DNA of 64,000 bases, taken from positions 38,174,698 through 38,238,697 of the forward strand of contig JAJKFL010000014.1 in the NCBI GenBank assembly GCA_021186555.1, written 5' to 3'. Of the stretch, positions 22,998-34,500 are shown in pieces. Position 1 is the first letter of the stretch; each line of letters opens with the position of its first letter. This DNA comes from Reticulitermes speratus (taxonomy: Eukaryota; Arthropoda; Insecta; Blattodea; Rhinotermitidae). Below the pieces are notes generated by a model. That model was not told the DNA's origin. It saw only the letters and a list, made by a program, of their open reading frames with translations, and ran no database searches. The position numbers and the translations under genes were made by a program.

Positions 22998-23300
22998 GTG
23001 TGAGAAATTTACCGACGTTTCAAAGAAACCTACTACCTCCATCTTCAGGATTGAGGACAAAGCAATGTAATAAGAAAGTAGTGCAGTATATAGGAACAGG
23101 GAACGAAATCAGCGGTTATGGGTGAGCCAATAGGAGACTGAGAGCCAGAAGAGGAGACGACAGCTAGTTCTGGAAGAGTACGGAAAGAGGCGTGGCAAGT
23201 GTTCACGTCCGGGAGGGGAGAGGGATGAATATGAAAAAGGAGAGAGAATGGCGAGCCAGAGATAGATAGATAGATAGATACAAAAGAAGGAATGATGTAA
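22998..23300 (-). repeat. PLE-type repeat end, GAAACGTC family
   Basis: Minus strand: ATCCTGAAGATGGAGGTAGT, then TTTGAAACGTCGGTAAA. CTGAAGA and GAAA are present but stem II is not convincing. It is followed by a purine-rich tract (GGAGAGGGATGAATATG) and a GATA microsatellite at about 23262-23280. Four overlapping minus frames here are not genes. Confidence 0.5.
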
Positions 23301-23802
23301 GAAGAAAATTTGCAGATGAGGAATGGAAGAAATAACATGGCCGTATGTGGTGGAGTGGATGAAGCAGCAGAATGAGTTGGCGCTGAAAATTGGTGCCGTG
23401 GCTGTAGCGGCCGTGGGCCAGGCGGCCACTAAAAGACACTTCGTGTTTCAGGCGGACATATTTTTTTGAAAAGGAAAAGGATACATAAGAATACAATAAA
23501 TACCTGCAGACCTGTATACCTGCAGTGCACAAAAAAGCGTACAATGACCCTCAGTCATTCCAACCCTATAATACCGCACCCCTAGAGCCGTAAACAAAAT
23601 GTCGGCTTGCCTGCTTGTTTTGTCTTCATCATTTTCTAATTGGTTTTGAAACGGTAAACAACTTAATCGTGCTCGAGTTAATAAGTTAATCATAGCTGGT
23701 AAAATTGTGGCAAACTAGACTATATGGGTGGGGGGGGGGGGGTCCATACAAAAAATGATCACTCAATGTAAAAGTATAACTTCTTGTAGCCTAAATCTGT
23801 GC

Positions 23803-23845
<43 letters not shown>

Positions 23846-24109
23846 GGACATTTTCGCGCTATAATTTCACTCTAACAGCGAAATAAGGTAGAAAGACAGC
23901 TACGACACTCGACAGATCACGTCCTTACTGCTGACGAGTTAAAAGAGTGGCCGGCTCCTTCCGCTTCACCCACGCCACCAGTCTTGGAGTACGGATTGTC
24001 TCCGGGGTGAAAGCGAGGCTACAGTAGGCCCTAAATTGTCCGGATTACACGGGGGTCAGGATTACCGACGGACTACTGTAATTTCCATAATGGGAAAACC
24101 GTCTTTGAT
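23301..24109. other. no gene seen; poly-G and AAT microsatellite
   Basis: A run of G lies at 23730-23742 and an AAT/TAA repeat at about 23805-23844. No supported coding sequence. Confidence 0.5.
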
Positions 24110-25094
24110 TTTTAGTGGATATCAGTATCGCAATCATCAGAAAATTCGAAGTTGATAAGTTGGGTGTGTGTTAAAGACAAATGCGGTAAGTGCAAAGGGA
24201 AGCTGAAAACTACTTTACAGTACGAAATCGTTAGTAAAACGTCCATAGTTGCGTTCCAAACGTAGCTGGAATGGAGGTTAAAGTAAAGCTGGAAAACTGC
24301 ATAAAGAGAACTAGGGAAGACGTGTCTGTGCCTGCACATACAGTCTATAAGGAAGAACTGTCAGACACTTAGGTGAAAGGGTGTGACATGGTAACGGAAA
24401 TACCAAAACACGAGAATGTTAAGACTCGACTGTGTAAAGAACGGCGAAACGTTCTGGGTACTGAGAAAAATCCGGAAGGCAGTTCGAAAGTTGTATTTTA
24501 GGAAGATGTTTTACGTCGAGCAAATAACTCCAGCTTTCTTCGAATCGATGACACTGATGATTCACGGAAAATAATTCTTGTCTTCGGTTGGGAAGATTGT
24601 GAATGGTGACTTCGAAGCAGAACTTCTTTTCTAAACGGCACATTGTCCGAAACAATTCGCTCAGCTGTATAGCTTGCACGTAGATCTCGGAGGCACATCG
24701 CATGACAACTACATATATCCGGTTCTGTTGGCACTTTTACCGGATAAAAAAAGAAACAACATATCCTTATTTGTCAACTCTGCTGAAGAACTGGTGTGTG
24801 TTCTGGTCACCAAAAATTATAAAGGTCGATTTTGGAGCAGCGGTCATCAGTGCAATAAATAAAGTCTTTCCAGACTCAGTTATTACTGGCTGTAATTTTC
24901 ATTTTAATCAGTGCCTGTGGAGACAAATACAAAATATTGGTCTTGCGGTGGAATGCAAAGAGGATAAACGGCCTAAAGTTTTTCTGCTGGTACAGACATT
25001 AAAAGAAGAAGCAGAGTTGGTATCTTGGCAACTGGAATCAAAGGAACATGGAGAGCCAGGTCAAAAACAAAGAGAAACACGTAAAACGAGATGA
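24110..25094 (+). pseudogene. FLYWCH/MULE-type transposase, broken
   Basis: Reading across frames on the plus strand: GYQYRNHQ then a frameshift to KLISWVCVKDKCGKCKGKLK, which matches the GYxY...WxC...C layout of a FLYWCH zinc finger; then a linker; then HVDLGGTSHDNYIYPVLLAL, LLPDKKR, and VDFGAAVISAINKVFPDSVI followed by TGCNFHFNQCLWRQIQNIGL. This last block is the core of a MULE-type transposase, with the conserved D and the C..H region. Several stops and shifts (for example near 24125, 24372, 24500, 24610, 24680 and 24770) make it dead. Terminal repeats not identified. Confidence 0.8.
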
Positions 25095-25196
25095 AATAAT
25101 TAAAAAATATGGAGAAATACGATAAATTTAATTATATGTACAAATGTCTAAGAACGTTAAGCTATATAAATAAATATGAATAATTATAAATAATTT

Positions 25197-25400
25197 CCCA
25201 GTGGCCGCGCGGTCTAAGGCGTGGTTCTGCGGCCGCTCGCTTGCTGGGATTGCGGGTTCGAATCCCGCAGGGGGGGGGGGCATGGATGTCTGTCTCTTGT
25301 GAGTGTTGTGTGTTGTCAGGTAGAGGTCTCTGCGACGGGCTGGTCACTCGTACAGAGGAGTCCTACCGACTGTGGTGTGTCTAAATGTGTGTGATCGTGA
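25197..25400 (+). mobile_element. tRNA-derived SINE (family A)
   Basis: Head CCCAGTGGCCGCGCGGTCTA with an A-box-like TGGCCGCGCGGTCTAAGGCG and B box GGTTCGAATCCC at about 25256-25267, as in tRNA-Leu/Ser-type genes. The body has GCATGGATGTCTGTCTCTTG and GTAGAGGTCTCTGCGACGGG. An extra poly-G lies after the B box. Other copies at 31.4, 56.0, 60.0 and 61.7 kb. Confidence 0.88.
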
Positions 25401-25474
25401 AGCGTCGATAATTTTTGAACGTTTAAGCTGATATGTAATCACGAGGCTTCAAAGCGTTAAAGCAGAATTTTTCT

Positions 25475-25580
25475 GAGTCAGTGAAGAAATTCCCTGCTTC
25501 TACGAAACTGGATGGTACAATACCGTATTCATAAAAGGCCGTCACTGACTGTACCTTCAGCCAGGTTAATTTAGTCACTA
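25475..25580 (-). repeat. LINE 3' end remnant
   Basis: GAAGAAATTCCCTGCTTCTACGAAACTGGATGGTAC resembles the minus-strand LINE end at 47.13 kb (AAGAAATTCCCCGCG...GGAACCCGATGG). Short and diverged. Confidence 0.4.
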
Positions 25581-26229
25581 CTTTCATATTCTACATACTT
25601 ATGATCCATTCTAAGTTTGTACCTCCCATTAATGTTCAGGCATGTCACATGGCCTGATCACTTAATGGTTGCCGCCGAAAATTTTGTAAGCACTTATCAC
25701 CTGAGCAGGTACAACTCAACATCCTTTATTTTATCGCAACCAATAATATAATATAAAATATACCAACTATGAAACTCCTCAGTGTGTAATTTTCTCCATC
25801 CTCCCTGCGCCTTTTACCCACAGAATCCTGTGCCTACGTGACGTCACAATAATCACCGGGTGTTACGGGCAAGTAGGCAGGTATTTGGGTCTGAATTACT
25901 TCAGTCAGCGTTCTGAAGGCGGAAGTTCATTACTCTACACCACCCACAGGTACTTTGCGTCTTGCCATGTATGGGCACGTCGGTAAACACGCTGTCCCAC
26001 TTGGCGAGCAGGCTGGCTGCCTGCACACACTCACGTCTGCTTTCGGAAACTAGCGAGGAATAACCTGTTCCACGAACTTTATCATCTCTTTTGTTCAGGG
26101 ACTCTGTTAACTGTGCTTGTCACCGGCTTTAACCTTAATGTTCGTGTGGTGCACAGCGCTGTGTTTTCTCAAATTAACTGTAGCAAAACAATACCAAACA
26201 CAGAGCTGTATTTACACTTTAACATATAC
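25581..26229. other. no gene seen
   Basis: No supported feature apart from an isolated GTGACGTCAC at about 25839. Confidence 0.45.
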
Positions 26230-26231
26230 AC

Positions 26232-26640
26232 ACATAATGTGGTGCTGGAGAAGAATGGAGAAGGTCAGTTGGACCGATCGTGTGAGAAATGAAGAAGTAT
26301 TACGTAGAGTCAAGGAGGAGAGGAATATCGTACATACAATAAAAAGAAGAAAGGCTAACTGGATTGGTCACATCTTGCGTAGAAACTGCCTTCTGAAACA
26401 CGTGATTGAAGGAAAGTTAGAAGGAAGGATAGAAATGACGGGAAGACGAGGGAGAAGACGTAAGCAGCTACTTGATGACTTTAAGGAAAAGAGAAAATAA
26501 TGGAAATTGAAAGAGGAAGCACTAGATAGCACTCAATGGAGAACTCGCTTTGGAAGTGGCTACGGACCTGTCGTAAGACAGGCTACAGAATGAATGAATA
26601 TACATACAGACATACATATATACATACATACATGGATCCA
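26232..26640 (+). pseudogene. LINE reverse transcriptase C-terminal fragment with 3' tail
   Basis: WCWRRMEKVSWTDRVRNEEV and the ANWIGHILRRNCLLKHVIEG and TGRRGRRRKQLLDD blocks match the fragment at 14.7 kb, then a stop (TAA at 26498) interrupts before CGYGPVVRQATE-like sequence. It ends with a (TACA)n-type tail at 26600-26635, a common LINE 3' end. The upstream 40 codons of the open frame are unrelated flank. Confidence 0.85.
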
Positions 26641-26767
26641 TAAGTCTGTCGAAGTGACAACTCGATGTGCAATAAGTCATAATATACAAATACACAGCTA
26701 TACAGACTACACAATTTTACATTTGAACACTATACACTAAAACACTATAAACGTGTTACATACCTCA

Positions 26768-27060
26768 CTACGAACCATCTTTATACATAACAAATTCATG
26801 TACTGAGTAAAAGGAGTGTGTATTTAAGTATTTCCTTAATGCTACGTTAAATTTTGTCTTTTCATTCTTAAGACTTGTGAGACGCAGAGGGAGTCTGTTG
26901 AAAATTGTGATACCGGCATAGACTGTACTTTCTTGAAAACAAGATAGGTTGGCATTTGGTCTGTGCACGTGGTGCTTATTGCTGTGTCTGTACTGTGTAT
27001 AGATGAATTTGTTTGAAAATGTTCTTGATTGTTTAAAATAAAGTTCATTAATGAAAATAT
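26768..27060 (-). pseudogene. second LINE family, RT C-terminal fragment
   Basis: Minus frame reads YTQYRHSNKHHVHRPNANLS, then STVYAGITIFNRLPLRLTSL and KFNVALRKYLNTHSFYSVHE. The GIxIFNxLP and LKxxLxxYL blocks are typical of the end of many arthropod non-LTR polyproteins. The first 25 or so codons of the frame belong to a neighbouring PLE repeat. Confidence 0.7.
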
Positions 27061-27410
27061 ATATTAACTTATTAGACAATAACAATACAGTCATGTAACA
27101 CATATCTTAAGAATATGGCTACAAGTTTCGGCTACTTGTTACAGCCATTGTCAAGCCTATCGGAAAATCTGATGTCATAATATTGTAAAGTAGAGCCAGC
27201 TTTGCACATATAACTACTACATGTGTCATGTTAAACGCATACTAATTACACAAATACTAAAGCCAGTAAATAGCAGAATCCTCATCTGTTTCAGAACATA
27301 ACAAGATGTCTACTCAATATGAGAAGCCTGACAATGGCTATAACAAGTAGCTACAACATGGCGCCATATTCCTCAGATGTACATTACATGACTGTATTGC
27401 TACTGTCTAT
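27061..27410. mobile_element. PLE inverted-repeat remnant with decayed motifs
   Basis: Left arm on minus (CTTGACAATGGCTGTAACAA, GTAGCCGAAACTTGTAGCC, then GTTACATGACTGTATTG) and right arm on plus at 27326-27410 (CCTGACAATGGCTATAACAA, GTAGCTACAACATGG, GACTGTATTGCTAC). CTGACAA differs from CTGANGA at one key base, and the right GAAA box is lost. Confidence 0.6.
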
Positions 27411-28370
27411 AATACGTACTTGTCAAATACAGCTGTACAATTGGTACTGTTTTCCTAAAGTCCGGCTCTAACGTTCGGTTGACTGCCATTTCGCACGCTC
27501 ACTGTATTTATCGGCTTGATTTGGCTCTTTCTCTGAATGAGCAGCTAGTAAATTCTCAAACTTACGTCTACGGACTTTTACGACGACAGAATTCGACAAA
27601 GTGTCGGGCTGACAGCCGCGTGAAGTGGTTAAAATGAACCAGCGTTTCAGAAACATTAGGGTTCTCAGACGGTCTCTGAAACCCGGACACCCAGTCTGCC
27701 CCGCTTACATAGCCTACCCGCAGAAGACCGAAGAATGTTATCACCCATTAATTTTATCATGTCCCCCTACAACACCGCACCTCACCGATTTCAGTCAAAC
27801 TCAGTACACATAACAGCTGGGTTCCATAAAACAACGAAAGTTTCCTAACCAGCTGGCCAAGTATCAACTGTTCATAGAGGGACCCAGGTACACTGCACGT
27901 AGGCAGCACGTAACACGTGCGTAAGTGAAACCCTACAGAGTCACTGGGATCTTTGTTTTCTACACAGGTCACTTAAATATGTGAGGTAACGTAAAGCTAT
28001 ATATGTGCTTAATGAAGCAAAGCGCCATGAAGGTACATGAGGAAGTGGATTGTATAGTTCCACTCATTCTTAACCTCGACACTAGGTACAGGCGAATTGT
28101 TAGCTGCAGAAGAAAGAAACTTCACTAATCAGTAAATAGGAGGTAGATACCTCCCCCTGCTATTCCGCTGAAGAGGGAATACGATAAGCTAGGGCTGAGG
28201 CTAGGGTACTGTACACAAGGGAAGTACACACGACTTTGGTAAGGAAGTATTTCGGGAAACATCCACTGGTAAGTCTGAGAAGATGGGAAAACTGAAAAGG
28301 TCCTTAGGGAGATACATAGGCGCATATGTCGATGGGAGGTAAAAGGAATCAGCTGGAGATAGTGTCAAAT
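27411..28370. other. no gene seen
   Basis: Short frames on both strands, none with recognisable domains. Confidence 0.5.
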
Positions 28371-30190
28371 GGCGGGTATTGTCGGTGATGAAGGCGGGCT
28401 TTGGTATTGGCGGTGCTGATGGCGGGCTTTGGTATTGGCGGTGCTGAAGGCGGGCTTTGGTATTGGCGGTGATGAAGGCGGGCGTTGGTATTGGCGGTGA
28501 TAATGGCGGGCTTTGGTATTGGCGGTGCTGAAGGCGGGATTTGGTACTGGCGGTGCTGAAGGCGGGATTTGGTATTGGCGGTGCTGAAGGCGGGATTTGG
28601 TATTGGCGGTGCTGAAGGCTGGCTTCGGTATTGGCAGTGATAATGGCGGGCTTTGGTATTGGCGGTGATGAAGGCGGACTTTGGTATTGGCGGTGCTGAA
28701 GGCTGACTTTGGTATTGGCGGTGATAAAGGCGGGCTTTGGTATTGGCGGTGCTGAAGGCGGGCTTTGGTATTGGCGGTGCTGAAGGCTGACTTTGGTATT
28801 GGCGGTGATAAAGGCGGGCTTTGGTATTGGCGGTGCTGAAGGCGGGCTTTGGTATTGGCGGTGATGAAGGCGGGCGTTGGTATTGGCGGTGATAATGGCG
28901 GGCTTTGGTATTGGCGGTGCTGAAGGCGGGATTTGGTACTGGCGGTGCTGAAGGCGGGATTTGGTATTGGCGGTGCTGAAGGCGGGCTTTGGTATTGGCG
29001 GTGATAATGGCGGGCTTTGGTATTGGCGGTGATGAAGGCGGGCGTTGGTATTGGCGGTGATAATGGCGGGCTTTGGTATTGGCGGTGCTGAAGGCGGGAT
29101 TTGGTACTGGCGGTGCTGAAGGCGGGATTTGGTATTGGCGGTGCTGAAGGCGGGATTTGGTATTGGCGGTGCTGAAGGCTGGCTTCGGTATTGGCAGTGA
29201 TAATGGCGGGCTTTGGTATTGGCGGTGATGAAGGCGGACTTTGGTATTGGCGGTGCTGAAGGCTGACTTTGGTATTGGCGGTGATAAAGGCGGGCTTTGG
29301 TATTGGCGGTGCTGAAGGCGGGCTTTGGTATTGGCGGTGCTGAAGGCAGGCTTTGGTATTGGCGGTGCTGAAGGCTGGCTTTGGTATTGGCGGTGATGAA
29401 GCCGGGCTTTGGTATTGGCGTTGCTGAAGGCGGGCTTTGGTATTGGCGGTGATAATGGCGGGCTTTGGTATTGGCGGTGACGAAGGCGGGCTTTGGTATT
29501 GGCGGTGCTGAAGGCTGGCTTTGGTATTGGCGGTGATGAAGGCGGGCTTTGGTATTGGCGGTGCTGAAGGCGGGCTTTGGTATTGGCGGTGCTGATGGCG
29601 GGCTTTGGTATTGGCGGTGCTGAAGGCGGGCTTTGGTATTGGCGGTGATGAAGGCGGGCTTTGGTATTGGCGGTGATGAAGGCGGGCTTTGGTATTGGCG
29701 GTGCTGAAGGCGGGCTTTGGTATTGGCGGTGCTGATGGCGGGCTTTGGCATTGGCGGTGCTGAAGGCGGGCTTTGGTATTGGCGGTGATGAAGGAGGGCT
29801 TTGGTATTGGCGGTGATGAAGGCGGGCTTTGGTATTGGCGGTGATAATGGCGGGCTTTGGTATTGGCGGTGATGAAGGCGGGCGTTGGTATTGGCGGTGA
29901 TGAAGGCTGGCTTTGGTATTGGCGGTGATGAAGGCGGGCTTTGGTATTGGCGGTGCTGAAGGCGGGCTTTGGTATTGGCGGTGATGAAGGCGGGCTATGG
30001 TATTGTCGGTGCTGAAGGCGGGCTTTGGTATTGGCGGTGATAATGGCGGGCTTTGGTATTGGCGGTGCTGAAGGCGGGCTTTGGTATTGGCGGTGATGAA
30101 GGCGGGCTTTGGTATTGGCGGTGATGAAGGCGGGCTTTGGTATTAGCGTTGCTGAAGGCGGGCTTTGGTATTGGCGGTGATGAAGGCGGG
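28371..30190. repeat. minisatellite, 28-bp unit, 65 copies
   Basis: Unit GGCGGGCTTTGGTATTGG plus CGGTGCTGAA, G-rich on plus. Total 1820 bp is exactly 65 units. Variants of the last word (GCTGAAGG, GATGAAGG, GATAATGG) are mixed. A block of variants, for example GGCTTCGGTATTGGCAGTG, recurs at 28621 and 29181, exactly 20 units (560 bp) apart, so segments have been duplicated as blocks. The unit has no stop in any minus frame, which creates spurious frames of 516 and 652 codons. Confidence 0.97.
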
Positions 30191-31184
30191 TATAACCCCA
30201 CCTACAGTAATCAACAATATATATAAACATGCACGAGTGGGAGAAAATTTTGGATTCGACGCTATATCGTTGCATTAGAGTTGCCCTTCGTAACGGCACA
30301 CAACACTGTCCATTGGTATGCAAGGGTCAGAGTCACAGAGTGAGGAATGTTTAAACTCGTACCAAGATGGAGCAGATGCAATTTGCTTGGCGATTATAAT
30401 GAAATTAATGAGATTTCGGTGGAATAGATGAAATACATTTAATTTTGTGACGATTTATCGCTTAATTTTCATGAGCTCGTTATCCTTATATATTGAATAT
30501 CCTTCGTAGCATATTCACAGTTAACACAAAGTCCAAAAAAAATACAGACTGCTTAGCAAGTCGTAACAAGACTTCAACATACCCACATGAGGACATTGAG
30601 CGTGCAGAAGACGTGCCTGACGCACGTGTAGCCACTGCGACCCATCGTGACTTAAACTGCAACCTGAAACACAAATCGAAAGTGCACCAATCAAATTACA
30701 TGTATTTAAAATACCATCCCACACTTCACAGTAAACACAATGCGACTCTATTATCGATATCAACCGGTTAATATTGTTTAAATAAATAATTACTGCTTGT
30801 TACGAGGATCATACGAAATACAGAATTGCACTGTGTGGGCTTCCTGGTGTCACACTGCAGTGATCTGAAGTGTTCAGGACGGGAATTTGTAAGGGTGGTA
30901 ATACAATTTCGGCTTCTTGACCGACTACCACTATCCTTTACAGAATATTTCTTTTCTTGTCTTCTTCTTACTGTCAGGACGTGGGCCTTTCGACACGCTC
31001 CGGCTTCATGTTCACCTCTTACGTGGTCTACCTGGGTGTCTTTTTCCTGTAGGGTGATTTTCATGTATGTTTCCCTCAATCCTTTCGATGATTTCCTTGC
31101 AATTATATTTATTATCTACAATTTTACTCAAACAAAATAGAATTAACGCCTGTCTTATGCGTGATTTCAGGCTTGCACAGCGAT
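30191..31184. other. no gene seen
   Basis: Overlapping short frames on both strands at 30490-31140 have no recognisable domain. The stretch 30500-30700 may be an old repeat but I see no second copy here. Confidence 0.45.
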
Positions 31185-31380
31185 GTAGACGAGATCTGCC
31201 CTCTTCTGGGATATTACACAGCGTTGAGTGGTAATTCTGTACAGACGTTTCGGGACAACCTATTGGTTCCATCTTCAAGGGCCAAGAAGTCTTCAACCTT
31301 GAAGATGGGACACATAGGTTGTCCCGAAACGTCAGTACAGAACCACCAAACGCTGCGTAATATCCCAGAAGAGCTTAGAT
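31185..31380. mobile_element. PLE-type inverted repeat with two ribozyme-like motifs
   Basis: Arms 31185-31280 and 31296-31380 are inverted copies: AGATCTGCCCTCTTCTGGGA and TATTACACAGCGTTGAGTGG, then the motif. Left motif on minus (31280-31243) and right motif on plus (31297-31338): CTTGAAGATGGGACA...TGTCCC, GAAACGTCAGTAC. The opening reads CTTGAAGA rather than CTGAAGA, so activity is doubtful. Core-less copies of the outer arm form hairpins at 39.3 and 43.1 kb. Confidence 0.75.
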
Positions 31381-31429
31381 CTCAACCCCTGTCTTGTTTC
31401 TTCGTTCCGTATCTGATCATTCAGCCGAT

Positions 31430-31660
31430 CCCAGTGGCCGCGCGGTCTAAGGCGTGGGTCTACGGCCGCTCGCTTGCTGGGATTGTGAGTTCGAATCCCG
31501 CCTAAGGCATGGATGTCTGTCTGTTGTGAGTGTTGTGTGTTGTCAGGTACAGGTCTCTGCGACGGGCTGCTCACTCGTCCAGAGGAGTCTTGCCGAGTGT
31601 GTGATCGCGAAACCTTGAAAAATGAGGCCTAGGCCTCCTAGGGGCTGTCGAACCCGGGGT
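31430..31660 (+). mobile_element. tRNA-derived SINE (family A)
   Basis: CCCAGTGGCCGCGCGGTCTA, B box AGTTCGAATCCCGC, body GGCATGGATGTCTGTCTGTT and GGTCTCTGCGACGGGCTGC, 3' part AGGGGCTGTCGAACCC. Confidence 0.88.
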
Positions 31661-31824
31661 TTACTAGTTCCGTCCCCCGGTCACGTTTCAGATAAGGACT
31701 GTGTATCAGTTGCGTCCCGCGGTCAAAAGGAAAAAAGGAATCTTATCATTCAAGGTGCACCACTTTATTCGTCTCAGGAATTTCACTTGTACAAGCCTGC
31801 GTCTGACTTCCTTCTTTCCTCTTA

Positions 31825-34012
31825 AGCACTCACATTCAGCCCTACAGAGCAAGGCCCGTACAGCCGTAACTTCTTCCTTTCCTCTTAACCACCCACATTC
31901 AGCCCTACAGAGCAAGGCCCGTACAGCCGTAACTTCCTCCTTTCCTCTTAACCACCCACATTCAGCCCTACAGAGCAAGGCCCGTACAGCCGTAACTTCC
32001 TCCTTTCCTCTTAACCACCCACATTTAGCCCTACAGAGCAAGGCCCGTAAAGCCGTAACTTCCTCCTTTCCTCTTAACCACCCACATTCAGCCCTACAGA
32101 GCAAGGCCCGTACAGCCGTAACTTCCTCCTTTCCTCTTAACCACCCACATTCAGCCCTACAGAGCAAGGCCCGTACAGCCGTAACTTCCTCCTTTCCTCT
32201 TAACCACCCACATTCAGCCCTACAGAGCAAGGCCCGTACAGCCGTAACTTCCTCCTTTCCTCTTAACCACCCACATTCAGCCCTACAGAGCACGGCCCGT
32301 ACAGCCGTAACTTCCTCCTTTCCTCTTAACCACCCACATTCAGCCTACAGAGCAAGGCCCGTACAGCCGTAACTTCCTCCTTTCCTCTTAACCACCCACA
32401 TTCAGCCCTACAGAGCAAGGCCCGTACAGCCGTAACTTCCTCCTTTCCTCTTAACCACCCACATTCAGCCCTACAGAGCACGGCCCGTACAGCCGTAACT
32501 TCCTCCTTTCCTCTTAACCACCCACATTCAGCCCTACAGAGCAAGGCCCGTACAGCCGTAACTTCCTCCTTTCCTCTTAACCACCCACATTCAGCCCTAC
32601 AGAGCAAGGCCCGTACAGCCGTAACTTCCTCCTTTCCTCTTAACCACCCACATTCAGCCCTACAGAGCAAGGCCCGTACAGCCGTAACTTCCTCCTTTCC
32701 TCTTAACCACCCACATTCAGCCCTACAGAGCAAGGCCCGTACAGCCGTAACTTCCTCCTTTCCTCTTAACCACCCACATTCAGCCCTACAGAGCAAGGCC
32801 CGTACAGCCGTAACTTCCTCCTTTCCTCTTAACCACCCACATTCAGCCCTACAGAGCAAGGCCCGTACAGCCGTAACTTCCTCCTTTCCTCTTAACCACC
32901 CACATTCAGCCCTACAGAGCAAGGCCCGTACAGCCGTAACTTCCTCCTTTCCTCTTAACCACCCACATTCAGCCATACAGAGCAAGGCCCGTACAGCCGT
33001 AACTTCCTCCTTTCCTCTTAACCACCCACATTCAGCCATACAGAGCAAGGCCCGTACAGCCGTAACTTCCTCCTTTCCTCTTAACCACCCACATTCAGCC
33101 CTACAGAGCAAGGCCCGTACAGCCGTAACTTCCTCCTTTCCTCTTAACCACCCACATTCAGCCCTACAGAGCAAGGCCCGTACAGCCGTAACTTCCTCCT
33201 TTCCTCTTAACCACCCACATTCAGCCCTACAGAGCAAGGCCCGTACAGCCGTAACTTCCTCCTTTCCTCTTAACCACTCACATTCAGCCCTACAGAGCAA
33301 GGCCCGTACAGCCGTAACTTCCTCCTTTCCTCTTAACCACTCACATTCAGCCCTACACAGCAAGGCCCGTACAGCCGTAACTTCCTCCTTTCCTCTTAAC
33401 CACTCACATTCAGCCCTACACAGCAAGGCCCGTACAGCCGTAACTTCCTCCTTTCCTCTTAACCACTCACATTCAGCCCTACACAGCAAGGCCCGTACAG
33501 CCGTAACTTCCTCCTTTCCTCTTAACCACTCACATTCAGCCCTACACAGCAAGGCCCGTACAGCCGTAACTTCCTCCTTTCCTCTTAACCACTCACATTC
33601 AGCCCTACACAGCAAGGCCCGTACAGCCGTAACTTCCTCCTTTCCTCTTAACCACTCACATTCAGCCCTACACAGCAAGGCCCGTACAGCCGTAACTTCC
33701 TCCTTTCCTCTTAACCACTCACATTCAGCCCTACAGAGCAAGGCCCGTACAGCCGTAACTTCCTCCTTTCCTCTTAACCACCCACATTCAGCCATACAGA
33801 GCAAGGCCCGTACAGCCGTAACTTCCTCCTTTCCTCTTAACCACCACATTCAGCCATACAGAGCAAGGCCCGTACAGCCGTAACTTCCTCCTTTCCTCTT
33901 AACCACCCACATTCAGCCATACAGAGCAAGGCCCGTACAGCCGTAACTTCCTCCTTTCCTCTTAACCACCCACATTCAGCCCTACACAGCACGGCCCGTA
34001 CAGCCGTAACTC
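31825..34012. repeat. minisatellite, 63-bp unit, about 35 copies
   Basis: Unit starts CCACCCACATTCAGCCCTAC and runs AGAGCAAGGCCCGTACAGCC, GTAACTTCCTCCTTTCCTCT, TAA. Copies are near identical. A block from about 33270 to 33720 shares CCACTCAC and ACACAGC variants, showing local spread of a variant. Single-base deletions near 32344 and 33843 break the frames. The 63-bp unit is 21 codons and is open on both strands in one frame each, giving false 507- and 223-codon frames. Confidence 0.97.
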
Positions 34013-34500
34013 CGCACAACTTAACTGGGTTTCTCTTGTAGTACGTTTCGCGAAGACTCATTTAACTGTCCCGTACATGTTTGATAAGGATGTAAAAAAA
34101 AGGATGATGATAGTGTGTCGTAAAATTAGTGAACAGAAGTGGGGGGAGCCTGTAACCGACGTTCCATAAGCGGCGTCACTCCCGTCGGCAAACAGCAGCA
34201 GCGTTCATTAAGTCAACACAAAGTTACACAAACAAGCAGTGTGTAAGGTACACGTTTATAGCGCAATTCGGTACACAGGCACGCTGATAACACAGCTTAC
34301 AGGCAATAAATCACGGTACCTGGCTAAACTACATTCACAGCGTGTCTCGAAAATTAACATTCTAGAGGCTAATGGTTAATATACTTAACACCAGATTTAA
34401 CACCCAAAGATCCACATTCTGCTTACAGAGAGTATTTATGTGTTGAGTACGGATTTCAGAAAAAAAAACGCGAGAGGCAATGTTGAATAATCTAACATTT
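34013..34500. other. no gene seen
   Basis: No supported feature. Confidence 0.5.

Noticed and set aside
23045..23693. Overlapping minus frames of 81-113 codons
   Set aside because: They run through a PLE-type repeat and a GATA microsatellite in several frames at once.
28201..30323. Minus frames of 516 and 652 codons with Pro/Gln/Ala-rich repeats
   Set aside because: They are the 28-bp minisatellite read through all three frames; no codon bias, no flanking gene structure.
28371..34012. CRISPR array
   Set aside because: Repeats are head-to-tail without unique spacers, in a eukaryotic genome.
31701..34061. Frames of 223, 195, 507 and 74 codons on both strands
   Set aside because: The 63-bp minisatellite; both strands are open because the unit lacks stops.
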